From an uncultured Lachnospiraceae bacterium (GTDB taxonomy: Bacteria; Bacillota; Clostridia; Lachnospirales; Lachnospiraceae): a stretch of DNA of 45,185 nucleotides. The stretch spans positions 1-45,185 of the forward strand of contig CAMWMS010000003.1 of NCBI GenBank assembly GCA_947175435.1. Reading direction: 5' to 3'. Positions 15,924 through 23,753 of the stretch are shown here, piece after piece. The notes beneath the pieces are model-generated. The model was not told where the DNA came from and did no database searches. It saw nothing but the letters and a program-made list of their open reading frames with translations. The translations under genes and the position numbers were made by a program. How positions within the stretch are numbered: the stretch's first letter is position 1; each line of letters starts with the position of its first letter.

Positions 15924-18707
15924 ATGTCTGTATTGATATGTAAAATGTGCGGTGGTGATCTGGAGATCAAAGAGGGCATGACAACCGCAAGATGCCCTTA
16001 TTGCGGAACGAATCAGACATTGCCGAAGTTTGATGATGAAAAACGCCTCAGGCTGTATGATCGGGCGAATCATTATAGGCGAAGTAATGATTATGATAAA
16101 GCGATGGCGATGTATGAGCAGATTCTTGAAGAAGATCAGACAGACAGCGAGGCTTACTGGGGAATTGTCCTATGCCGCTACGGGATAGAGTATGTGGATG
16201 ATCCGGCGACACATAAGAAGATTCCCACTGTCAATCGGGCACAGTATACATCAATTCTGGCGGATGAGGATTACAAGGCAGCGCTTCGATATGCCGACGC
16301 AGTTCAGGCAGGAATCTATGAACAGGAATCGAGAGTTATAGATACGATCCAAAGAGGCATTCTGCAGGTATCACAGAGAGAAGCACCTTATGATATTTTT
16401 ATCTGCTGTAAGGAGACGGATGATAACGGAAACAGGACAAGAGACAGTGTACTGGCTGACGAACTGTATTACCAACTGATACGCAATAATTTCAAGGTAT
16501 TTTTTGCCAGGATTACACTGCAAGATAAACCGGGAGCAGCCTATGAGCCGTATATTTTTGCTGCGCTCCACTCTGCCAGGGCTATGATTGTTGTCGGAAC
16601 TTCTCCGGAAAATATTCAGGCCGCCTGGGTTAAGAACGAATGGAGCAGGTATCTTTCTCTGATTAAACGTGGGGAGAAAAAAGTATTAATTCCGGCATAT
16701 CGTGATATGGACCCTTATGATTTGCCGAAAGAATTTTCTCATTTACAGGCACTGGATATGTCAAGACTGGGATTTGTGCAGGATCTGATTTATGGAGTTA
16801 ACAAGATTTTTGGCGATAACACACGGAACGGAATAAGAGAAATCGCAAACCGGAATTCAGAGGTCACGATGGATCAACAAGAAACTAGAATCCCGATTCC
16901 TATAGAGCAAAAAAAGCGTAAAAAGGAAGAGAGGACTCGTGGAAAGCAAATAGGCATTGCGGTGGGAATTATTCTGGTTTCGGTAATTGCGCTGGTAGAT
17001 GTCGTGAACAACTATAAGCAGCTACGAGCATCTTATGAGAAAAATTTAGCGCCATTAATAGATGAAACAAAAAATGAGGAAGAGACAGCGAAAGAGACTT
17101 TCACCGCTCCAAATGTGGAACAGACAGATCAAACGCAAGAAGTTGCTGATTTTACCGGCGTAATGGAAGAGTTTGTTTCCAGTGTGTATAAACGTCCGGC
17201 AAAAGATGTCCCTGAAAGTGAGCTGGCAAAGATGCAGCAGCTTATTATAAAGCATGATCGGGAATGGTGGGAGATTGGATACAGTTTTGAACCGCCGACG
17301 GATAATGTAATCAAAGGTTTTGAAACAGATGCAGAGGATGATTCCGGAGATGGCGTTGTGTGGATGACCTTTTATGTTGAGGAGGGTATCAGTTTGCGCG
17401 GCCTGTCTCGATTTTCCAATCTGAAAAAGCTGGATGTAAGCGCTGTGGTTGATGCAGAAGATATTAGAGGGCTTCCATTGGAGAGTGTCAGCGCTTATTT
17501 TGCGAATCCGGCACAAGCTGCGAACATGCTGGATGATCCGGGATTGGTCAGAGAATTAGGATTAAATGGCAGTTTAAAAAATTTGAACGGGATCGAAGCA
17601 TTTGAAAATTTAGAGACGCTGTACATTTCTTATTGTGAGCCTGACAATATTGATGCGCTGATACATGTAAGGCATTTGAAAAATCTTTTTTTGAAAAGTG
17701 ATGCATATTTGACAGATTTTGCAGTTCTTGGGAAACTTCAGGATTTGGAAAAGCTGTATTTGCGTGCAGATGGACTAAAGTCTATTAAATTTGTCAGCAG
17801 CCTGAAACATCTGGATACATTGAAAATAGAATGCGGAGAGCTGAGTGCCCTCTACGGATTAGAGGAGTGCGAGACACTAAGGTGTTTGTCGATTTCTAGA
17901 TGTATGGAATTAAAAGAGGTGAGTGCCGTGTCGGAGCTGATAAATTTACAGGAGCTTTCTTTGGAAATACCTTACGGCTGTCCCGAACCGGAATTAGATA
18001 ATCTGACAGAATTAAGAAAGCTGACGCTTGATGGTTTTGAAGACTGTTCCTTCATCGAGAACATGACTAATTTGACAGAGCTTAATTTAATTTATTGTGA
18101 TTTGCCGGAAGGAGCAGATTTGTCAAAATTAACTTCATTAAAGAAACTTTTCTATGACCACAATGCGTCAAATGAGGTAAAGATTGCTGATATAGAATCG
18201 TTTCAAACGTTGGAAATTTTGGATATTCAAGGTTCAATATGTTATGACGATATATCGGGAGTCTTCCGAATGCCAAACCTTAAGGAATTAGATATCAGTA
18301 GTATGTACTGTGAGCTAGATTTTGATGCTATTACTGAAAATACCATGTTGGAAATATTGCATATGAATAATACTCAGTTGATTACAAATACGCGGGTTGA
18401 GCGCTTTAACGGAGCATTAATCGGGGGCTGGGATTATGTAGCATTGGATGAACATATGGATTTTCTTAAGAAATTTCCGGAACTTAAGGAATTGTATTTG
18501 AGTGAAGACGAATTGACGGATCTTAACTTTGCAGCAGGAATGTCTTCTTTGGAAATTTTGGATATTTCAGAGAATTATATTACAGATCTGAAACCGCTTG
18601 CAGAGCTGCCATCGCTTCAGAAAGTGATTTGTGCAGGCAATCCGATCGAAAACGAAAATGTGCTTCGGGATTCTGTGGTGGTTATCACGGAATTAGAGGA
18701 AGAATAA
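15924..18707 (+). CDS. zinc-ribbon / TPR / TIR / transmembrane / leucine-rich-repeat receptor-like protein
   Basis: A 927-residue protein. Order: zinc ribbon (C6, C9, C24, C27), a TPR-like helical part (about 40-150), a TIR domain (155-295: box 1 YDIFICCKETDD; AWVKNEWSRYL with E239 where TIR NADases have their catalytic Glu; LIPAYRDMDPYDLP), a basic stretch (KKRKKEERTRGK) and one membrane helix (342-362), a linker, then about 430 residues of leucine-rich repeats (e.g. LKKLDVSA, LEILDIQG, LKELDISS, LEILDISENYITDLKPL). The zinc-ribbon/TIR half is a known family in gut Firmicutes. The positive-inside rule puts TIR in the cytoplasm and the LRRs outside. GAGGAG precedes the ATG. It may sense an extracellular ligand and signal through NAD+ breakdown (inference). 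Confidence 0.9.
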   Translation: MSVLICKMCGGDLEIKEGMTTARCPYCGTNQTLPKFDDEKRLRLYDRANHYRRSNDYDKAMAMYEQILEEDQTDSEAYWGIVLCRYGIEYVDDPATHKKIPTVNRAQYTSILADEDYKAALRYADAVQAGIYEQESRVIDTIQRGILQVSQREAPYDIFICCKETDDNGNRTRDSVLADELYYQLIRNNFKVFFARITLQDKPGAAYEPYIFAALHSARAMIVVGTSPENIQAAWVKNEWSRYLSLIKRGEKKVLIPAYRDMDPYDLPKEFSHLQALDMSRLGFVQDLIYGVNKIFGDNTRNGIREIANRNSEVTMDQQETRIPIPIEQKKRKKEERTRGKQIGIAVGIILVSVIALVDVVNNYKQLRASYEKNLAPLIDETKNEEETAKETFTAPNVEQTDQTQEVADFTGVMEEFVSSVYKRPAKDVPESELAKMQQLIIKHDREWWEIGYSFEPPTDNVIKGFETDAEDDSGDGVVWMTFYVEEGISLRGLSRFSNLKKLDVSAVVDAEDIRGLPLESVSAYFANPAQAANMLDDPGLVRELGLNGSLKNLNGIEAFENLETLYISYCEPDNIDALIHVRHLKNLFLKSDAYLTDFAVLGKLQDLEKLYLRADGLKSIKFVSSLKHLDTLKIECGELSALYGLEECETLRCLSISRCMELKEVSAVSELINLQELSLEIPYGCPEPELDNLTELRKLTLDGFEDCSFIENMTNLTELNLIYCDLPEGADLSKLTSLKKLFYDHNASNEVKIADIESFQTLEILDIQGSICYDDISGVFRMPNLKELDISSMYCELDFDAITENTMLEILHMNNTQLITNTRVERFNGALIGGWDYVALDEHMDFLKKFPELKELYLSEDELTDLNFAAGMSSLEILDISENYITDLKPLAELPSLQKVICAGNPIENENVLRDSVVVITELEEE

Positions 18708-18761
18708 GCAATTAATTAAGGATTATAAACAAAACTCAATAAGAAAGGGTAAGGTGTATTT

Positions 18762-19967
18762 ATGAAAAGGAGAGCGAGAAACGTAATAGCAGCTGCCATA
18801 ATGCTTGCATTGGTGCTTGCAGGATGCGGTAGCAAAGAGGTAGTTATGAAAGAATTTACCTCTGAGGATGAGACCGTAAGTATTCAGTTGAATGAGAAGT
18901 GGAAGCAGGAAGATATAGGAACCGGAGCCGAAGGCTGGATTGCGGCAGCCAGCGAAGATGATTCTGAGGCAGTTATGGTTATGCAGATGGCAAAAAATAT
19001 TTATGGTGCAAATGTTATTGACATGGATAATTGGAAAGATATGATAAACGCTTCCTATCCGATGTCAGAAATGACATTAATTGATAATCCGTCCGTTCAG
19101 GGTATGGATGTGGCGGAAACCTATAGCTGTACAGTAACCATTGAAGATATCAGTGGTAATGGACGTATTCTGTATGGTGAGACAGAATATGCCTATTACA
19201 GCATTTTATATGTAGCTATCAAAATGAATGATGCAGAAGTAGAATATTTTAATAATGTATGCGGATCGTTTAAGGAGAACGCCCCGGAAATTGAAGAAAC
19301 ATCAGCGGCGGAAAGTACAGATACGATTCAGTGGTTTAATAATACATGCGCTGTTCTGACAGCAGCTAACCGTTGGGATTACACTTTGTTTGGCGGGGCG
19401 CCTGCAGATGAGAACAGTAAAAGTATGGTTCAGAATCTTCTGAGCGAGTGGTGGGATGTTACAGATCATGAAACAGCGGAGGAGACAATGGACTGGCTTT
19501 TAAAGGAGGGACATCGTGTCTCTTTTGCAGAAGAGATGGACATGTTGGCAGAAGCTGGGCTCGCGGATGTTTCTGAAGCAGAGAGGGTTGACTTGATTCT
19601 TGAGAGCTTTGATGTAAGTGAGGAGGAAGCGCAGAATTACTCAGATTGGTTTGCTTTTTATGAACAGTATGGTTCAGACGCTGCGGCAGGATGGGATTAC
19701 AGCCGTGCGATGTCGCTTCTGGGATACTATTATCTCGCGGGATACTATACCGAAGAAGAGGCTTTAGATAAGTCGCTGGAGACTGCGGAGATTATCCAGA
19801 ATACCTTTGATTCGTGGGATAGCCTTATGGAAAGTTATTTTGTAGGATATGAATATTGGGCAGAGGAGAGTAGTGATGAGCGGCGCGAGATTTATGAAGA
19901 AATCAAAGCGGCTTCTGACAGCCCGTTTCAGTTAGAGTGGGGAATGGCATTTGAGAAAACGTGGTAG
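18762..19967 (+). CDS. DUF1266 domain lipoprotein
   Basis: A 401-residue lipoprotein: basic N-terminus, hydrophobic core and lipobox LVLAGCGS with C22. Residues 30-180 form a beta-rich domain (TIQLNEKWKQEDI-like start, SIQLNEKWKQED). Residues 195-400 match DUF1266: EWWDVTDHETAEETMDWLL, EGHRVSF, AAGWDYSRAMSLLGYYYLAG, YYTEEEALDKSLE and SWDSLMESYFVGYEYWAE. DUF1266 function is unknown; it recurs beside envelope and signalling genes. The gene follows the TIR-LRR gene after 54 bases and precedes the micropeptide by 82 bases, in the same transcript. Located outside the cell, it could act with the predicted external LRR part (inference). Confidence 0.85.
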   Translation: MKRRARNVIAAAIMLALVLAGCGSKEVVMKEFTSEDETVSIQLNEKWKQEDIGTGAEGWIAAASEDDSEAVMVMQMAKNIYGANVIDMDNWKDMINASYPMSEMTLIDNPSVQGMDVAETYSCTVTIEDISGNGRILYGETEYAYYSILYVAIKMNDAEVEYFNNVCGSFKENAPEIEETSAAESTDTIQWFNNTCAVLTAANRWDYTLFGGAPADENSKSMVQNLLSEWWDVTDHETAEETMDWLLKEGHRVSFAEEMDMLAEAGLADVSEAERVDLILESFDVSEEEAQNYSDWFAFYEQYGSDAAAGWDYSRAMSLLGYYYLAGYYTEEEALDKSLETAEIIQNTFDSWDSLMESYFVGYEYWAEESSDERREIYEEIKAASDSPFQLEWGMAFEKTW

Positions 19968-20006
19968 AAGATCTTTATTAATTAACCGGATTAAGGCATG
20001 TGAATA

Positions 20007-20029
20007 AAGCGGATCAGTTTAAACCGCTT
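20007..20029 (+). promoter_or_regulatory. small hairpin just before the micropeptide ribosome binding site
   Basis: AAGCGG and CCGCTT pair across an 11-base loop. An alternative pairing exists between CTTTATT (19973-19979) and AATAAAG (20003-20009), which shares bases with the first stem. The AAGGAGG site begins five bases after the hairpin. A role in controlling translation of the micropeptide is possible but unproven. Confidence 0.3.
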
Positions 20030-20049
20030 AAGATAAGGAGGGAAGAGAA

Positions 20050-20151
20050 ATGTACGAGATATTTGAAGTAGTTACCACGGTTGCTTTTATCGCGATCGCG
20101 GCAGTCTGTATTATCAGGAACATTAAGAAGAAAAAAGATGGTGATAAGTAA
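20050..20151 (+). CDS. 33-residue single-helix membrane micropeptide
   Basis: MYEIFEVVTTVAFIAIAAVC begins a 33-residue peptide with one hydrophobic helix (about 6-22) and a basic C-terminus (RNIKKKKDGDK), predicted N-out/C-in. AAGGAGG seven bases before the ATG is one of the best binding sites in the window, which argues that this short frame is translated. It follows the DUF1266 lipoprotein by 82 bases and is closed three bases later by a strong hairpin, so it is the last gene of the SPFH/TIR operon. Small membrane peptides often modulate larger membrane complexes; which one here is unknown. Confidence 0.65.
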   Translation: MYEIFEVVTTVAFIAIAAVCIIRNIKKKKDGDK

Positions 20152-20153
20152 AC

Positions 20154-20187
20154 GAAAATGCCCTGCCGCAAACGGCGGGGCATTTTC
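20154..20187 (+). terminator. strong hairpin ending the SPFH/TIR operon
   Basis: GAAAATGCCCTGCCG and CGGCGGGGCATTTTC form a 15-pair stem with one wobble and a CAAA loop. The stem itself ends in a T-rich ATTTTC, but no long T run follows, so efficiency is uncertain. Confidence 0.75.
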
Positions 20188-20307
20188 AAATATTTGTAAT
20201 AGAAACATGTGAGATATAACCTTTTCAATTTCGACATGAAATGGTAAGATAAGAATAAACTATAAAAAATATTTTAATACATATTATTATATAAGGAAGG
20301 TACTGTT

Positions 20308-22287
20308 ATGGCATCTAATGATTATGCAACAGCGTTAAAACAGGGACGACGCAGTTATCGGACTGCACTCACTAAGGGCGAATACCCTTATCTTCCGGTA
20401 CTGGATGAAATGATATCTTATACCGAGGTGGCATCAATTGAAAATTTGGGAATCATGGATATTCCGTTATCTAAGATCGTAGGAACAAAGACAGTGGGGC
20501 GGTCTAATGCGTTCGCCAATAATTTTATGCCACTTCTTCCCGAGAACTCAGAATTTGGGATGAAATGGGGATCGCTTTATAACCATCAGATTGATGACGG
20601 AATCAATGATCCGATCATCGCTTATGAATTTATGAATCAGTTTTATGTGCAGGAAGGCAATAAACGTGTCAGTGTTATGAAGTATTTGAAAACCTACAGC
20701 CTTTCCGCAAGCGTTACCCGTCTGGTTCCTAAGAAATCAGATGATAAGGAAAACCGTCTGTATTATGAGTTCCTGGATTTTTATGAGGTGTCACAAAGTT
20801 ATGATGTCTGCTTTTCTAAAGAGGGGAGTTATAAGAAACTCCTAAAACTTATGGGAAAAGCGGAGGATGAAGTCTGGAGTGATGATGACAGAATGGATCT
20901 GCATTCTGCCTGCTATAGCTTCGAGCTTGCATTCAACAAGGCACATGGTGAGAAATTGGACATCAATGTCTCCGATGCCTTTTTGATTTATGTAGAAATA
21001 TACGGATACGATAAGGTTATAGATGAAACAGAACAGGAAATAAGTCGTTCACTCCAGAAAATATGGACAGAGATCACTCTTGCCGATCAGGGCAGTCAGG
21101 TAGAGCTTGTGCAGGCTCCTGAACAGGTAAAATCCTCTCTGCTGAATAAACTGCTTCCGACGGGAATTCCGGATTCTCTGAAAATAGCATTTATTTATAT
21201 GAAGACACCGGAAACTTCAAGTTGGGCATATGCGCACGAATTGGGAAGATTATATCTGGAGCAGGCGTTTGACGGTAAAATAGAGACGATGGCTTTTGAT
21301 AAAGCTGACACGGAGGAGGAAGTGGAAGAGGCCATTGAGCAGGCGATTGCGGCAGGCTGTGAGTTGATTTTTACGACGGCCACGCAGATGATAAACCAGA
21401 GCGTGCGTTCCGCGGTTCATCATCCGAAAGTAAAAATATATAACTGTTCGATCAAGATGTCCTATTCCTCTATCTGTACATATTATGCAAGAATGTATGA
21501 GTCTAAGTTCCTGATGGGTGCTATTGCGGCGGCGCTGTCCAGAACCGACAGGCTCGGATACGTGGCGGATTATCCGATCTATGGCACTCTGGCGAACATT
21601 AATGCATTTGCTTTGGGGGCTAAAATGATCAATCCCTATGTGCAGATTCATTTGGAATGGACGAAGGTTAAAGGAGTAGATGCCAGAGAAAGACTGGAGC
21701 AGGAAGGAATTGTCTTTGTATCTGACAACGATATGATTACTCCAGAGAGTGCTTCCAGAGCATATGGACTCTATGCGAAAAGAGAAGACGGAACCACTGA
21801 AAATCTTGCAACACCGATCTGGGACTGGGGAAAATTCTATGAACAGATCATTAGAAATATTTACAGCGGCGGCAGCACGGAGGCAGAGGCACAGAAGGGG
21901 AAGAAGGCGGTCAATTACTGGTGGGGAATGTCGGCGGATGTTATTGATGTCATCTGCTCAAAGTCTATGCCTCACGGAACTAACAGACTTATTGAATTTC
22001 TGAAAAGTTCGATACGCGCAGGAGCTTTTCATCCTTTTGACGGTCCGATCTATGCACAGGGAGGCGTTGTACAGTGCGAGAAAGGTGAGAGTTTGGGACC
22101 TGAAGAGATTATTACAATGGATTGGCTGGCAGAGAATGTGATCGGAAAAATTCCGGAATTAGACGAACTGACGGATGAAGCCCGGACACTTGTAAACTTT
22201 CTGGGTGTTAAAGTAGATGAATCCGGCACTGATAAAAGCGCCGATACCCAGACTGACAGGTCAGAAGGGAACGGAGGGCTTGAATGA
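20308..22287 (+). CDS. cytosolic ParB-like / BMP (PnrA-like) nucleoside-binding fusion protein
   Basis: A 659-residue protein without signal peptide or membrane helix. Residues 45-125 resemble a ParB N-terminal-type domain (MDIPLSKIVGTKTVGRSNAF; VQEGNKRVSVMKYL). From about residue 290 it follows BMP/PnrA-type ABC substrate-binding proteins (LKIAFIYMKTPETSSWAYAH, ELIFTTATQM, KFLMGAIAAALSRTDRLGYV, FHPFDGPIYAQGG), which outside cells bind purine nucleosides. Lack of export means it is a cytosolic binder, perhaps a sensor. AAGGAAGG seven bases upstream supports the start. Its stop overlaps the ATG of the metallophosphoesterase (ATGA), implying coupled translation and a shared task such as handling a nucleotide-like ligand (inference). 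Confidence 0.85.
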   Translation: MASNDYATALKQGRRSYRTALTKGEYPYLPVLDEMISYTEVASIENLGIMDIPLSKIVGTKTVGRSNAFANNFMPLLPENSEFGMKWGSLYNHQIDDGINDPIIAYEFMNQFYVQEGNKRVSVMKYLKTYSLSASVTRLVPKKSDDKENRLYYEFLDFYEVSQSYDVCFSKEGSYKKLLKLMGKAEDEVWSDDDRMDLHSACYSFELAFNKAHGEKLDINVSDAFLIYVEIYGYDKVIDETEQEISRSLQKIWTEITLADQGSQVELVQAPEQVKSSLLNKLLPTGIPDSLKIAFIYMKTPETSSWAYAHELGRLYLEQAFDGKIETMAFDKADTEEEVEEAIEQAIAAGCELIFTTATQMINQSVRSAVHHPKVKIYNCSIKMSYSSICTYYARMYESKFLMGAIAAALSRTDRLGYVADYPIYGTLANINAFALGAKMINPYVQIHLEWTKVKGVDARERLEQEGIVFVSDNDMITPESASRAYGLYAKREDGTTENLATPIWDWGKFYEQIIRNIYSGGSTEAEAQKGKKAVNYWWGMSADVIDVICSKSMPHGTNRLIEFLKSSIRAGAFHPFDGPIYAQGGVVQCEKGESLGPEEIITMDWLAENVIGKIPELDELTDEARTLVNFLGVKVDESGTDKSADTQTDRSEGNGGLE

Positions 22288-22880
22288 AAATTTTAGTGCT
22301 TGCTGATCAGAAATCTAAATATTTGTATGATTTCTATGAACCGGATAAATTAAAGGATATTGACCTCATTATTTCATGTGGGGATCTGTCACCGGCATAT
22401 CTGTCTTTTTTCGTCACACTCTGCAATGTGCCGTTGCTCTATATTATGGGCAACCATGATGAAAGATATGAAGAGACACCGCCGGAAGGATGCATATGTA
22501 TTGAGGATGATATCTATGTGCATGAGGGAGTCCGTATCCTTGGTTTAGGCGGTTCCATGGAATATATACCGGGAGCAAGCAATCAGTATTCAGAACAGAA
22601 AATGAGAAGACGGGTGTGGAAGCTGAAATATAAGTTATGGAGGAAGAAAGGGTTCGACATTCTTGTAACCCATGCACCCGCTTATCATATTAATGATCTG
22701 GAGGATCTTCCCCATCGGGGTTTTGAAGTTTTTCGGACGTTGATGGAGAAATATGAACCGAAGTTTTTCTTTCACGGGCATGTACATGCCAATTATGGCA
22801 GGGGATTTAAGCGGACAGACACATATGGTAAGACAACTATAGTGAATGCCTATGAGTACTATATTGTGGATTATTTGTAA
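22284..22880 (+). CDS. calcineurin-like metallophosphoesterase
   Basis: A 198-residue metallophosphoesterase. Motifs seen: D8 in LVLADQK (motif I, normally DxH; here the His is Lys10), GDL with D34, GNHDE (N57, H58), VTHAP and GHVH. The DxK form recurs, as I recall, in a Firmicutes subgroup, so the change does not by itself mean loss of activity, but one metal site is altered. It overlaps the upstream BMP fusion by four bases, with GGAGG inside that gene's end as binding site. Substrate unknown; cyclic nucleotides, nucleotides or phosphodiesters are all possible. A terminator follows at 22936. Confidence 0.88.
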   Translation: MKILVLADQKSKYLYDFYEPDKLKDIDLIISCGDLSPAYLSFFVTLCNVPLLYIMGNHDERYEETPPEGCICIEDDIYVHEGVRILGLGGSMEYIPGASNQYSEQKMRRRVWKLKYKLWRKKGFDILVTHAPAYHINDLEDLPHRGFEVFRTLMEKYEPKFFFHGHVHANYGRGFKRTDTYGKTTIVNAYEYYIVDYL

Positions 22881-22935
22881 TAAATTATTTAATTTGGTTG
22901 TAAATATCATAATGGTAAGATAAAATAATAAAAAG

Positions 22936-22980
22936 AGCTGGTACACGCACTTATGCAGTTTGTGATGTATCAGCTTTTTT
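22936..22980 (+). terminator. terminator of the BMP-phosphoesterase pair
   Basis: AGCTGGTACA and TGTATCAGCT pair (one wobble) and are followed by TTTTTT. Confidence 0.8.
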
Positions 22981-23037
22981 GAAACAGATGTAAGTATTTA
23001 TGCAATAATACATATGGTAAAAAACAGGAGAGCACAT

Positions 23038-23718
23038 ATGATCCCGATAGACTTCGCAGCATGGAATATGCAGAATATAATGATACGCGTTATCGTGGCG
23101 GCTATTTTAGGAGGTATTGTTGGTCTTGACCGTGGAATGAAGCACCGCGGTGCAGGGACAAAAACGATTACGGTGGTCTGTCTTGGCGCTACGCTGGTTA
23201 TGTTGACGGAACAGTATATACAGATTCATTTTCCCGGACTGGCTAATATGAACCGTATGGCGGCACAGGTGATCAGCGGGGTAGGCTTTATCGGTGTGGG
23301 TACGATTATCATATCTAAGCATCGTGTCAGAGGACTGACGACTGCGGCCACGCTCTGGGCGAGTGCGTGTATCGGACTTGCTGTGGGAATCGGATTTATC
23401 GAGGGAGGCGTGTTGATTACTGTTATGATGCTGCTCTCGCTGCATGTGCTTCCTTTTGTGGAACGTTTCGCTACCAGACACTCCCGTTATTGTAATGTGT
23501 TCATTGATCTTGAGAAAAGCAGGGATTTGCATATCATCATACAGGATCTGAAGGATGCGGGGGTCGTGATAGATTCCATGGATATGAGTGAGTCCAGAAT
23601 TGCCGGTGAGGGAGTTTCGGTGCATATGGTTCTCTATGTGAAGAAGCCTACGGAACGCACGGAGATATATGATATTCTCATGAAGTCGGACAAGGTTGTT
23701 TCGTTGGATTTTCTGTGA
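23038..23718 (+). CDS. MgtC/SapB family membrane protein
   Basis: A 226-residue protein with about five membrane helices in the N-terminal 140 residues and a soluble ACT-like C-terminus. MgtC hallmarks: RVIVAAILGGIVGLDRGMKH, GAGTKTITVVCLGATLVMLT, QVISGVGFIGVGTIII and GLTTAATLWASACIGLAVG. MgtC-type proteins are linked to growth at low magnesium and, in pathogens, to ATP-synthase control. Start placed at the ATG with CAGGAG seven bases upstream; an in-frame ATG at 23014 has no site. No magnesium riboswitch or transporter gene is next to it. The following hydrolase gene starts 35 bases later and may be in the same transcript. Confidence 0.92.
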   Translation: MIPIDFAAWNMQNIMIRVIVAAILGGIVGLDRGMKHRGAGTKTITVVCLGATLVMLTEQYIQIHFPGLANMNRMAAQVISGVGFIGVGTIIISKHRVRGLTTAATLWASACIGLAVGIGFIEGGVLITVMMLLSLHVLPFVERFATRHSRYCNVFIDLEKSRDLHIIIQDLKDAGVVIDSMDMSESRIAGEGVSVHMVLYVKKPTERTEIYDILMKSDKVVSLDFL

Positions 23719-23753
23719 GGTAAAATAATACAAGGAAGTTGGATAGTTGCATC

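Noticed and set aside
15924-18707. Thoeris-type or CBASS defence system
   Set aside because: A TIR protein is present but no ThsA-like SIR2/SLOG effector, cyclase or ubiquitin-like genes are next to it, so no known system name is justified.
20308-22287. ABC transporter substrate-binding lipoprotein
   Set aside because: No signal peptide or lipobox is present and no permease or ATPase gene follows; it is a cytosolic fusion.
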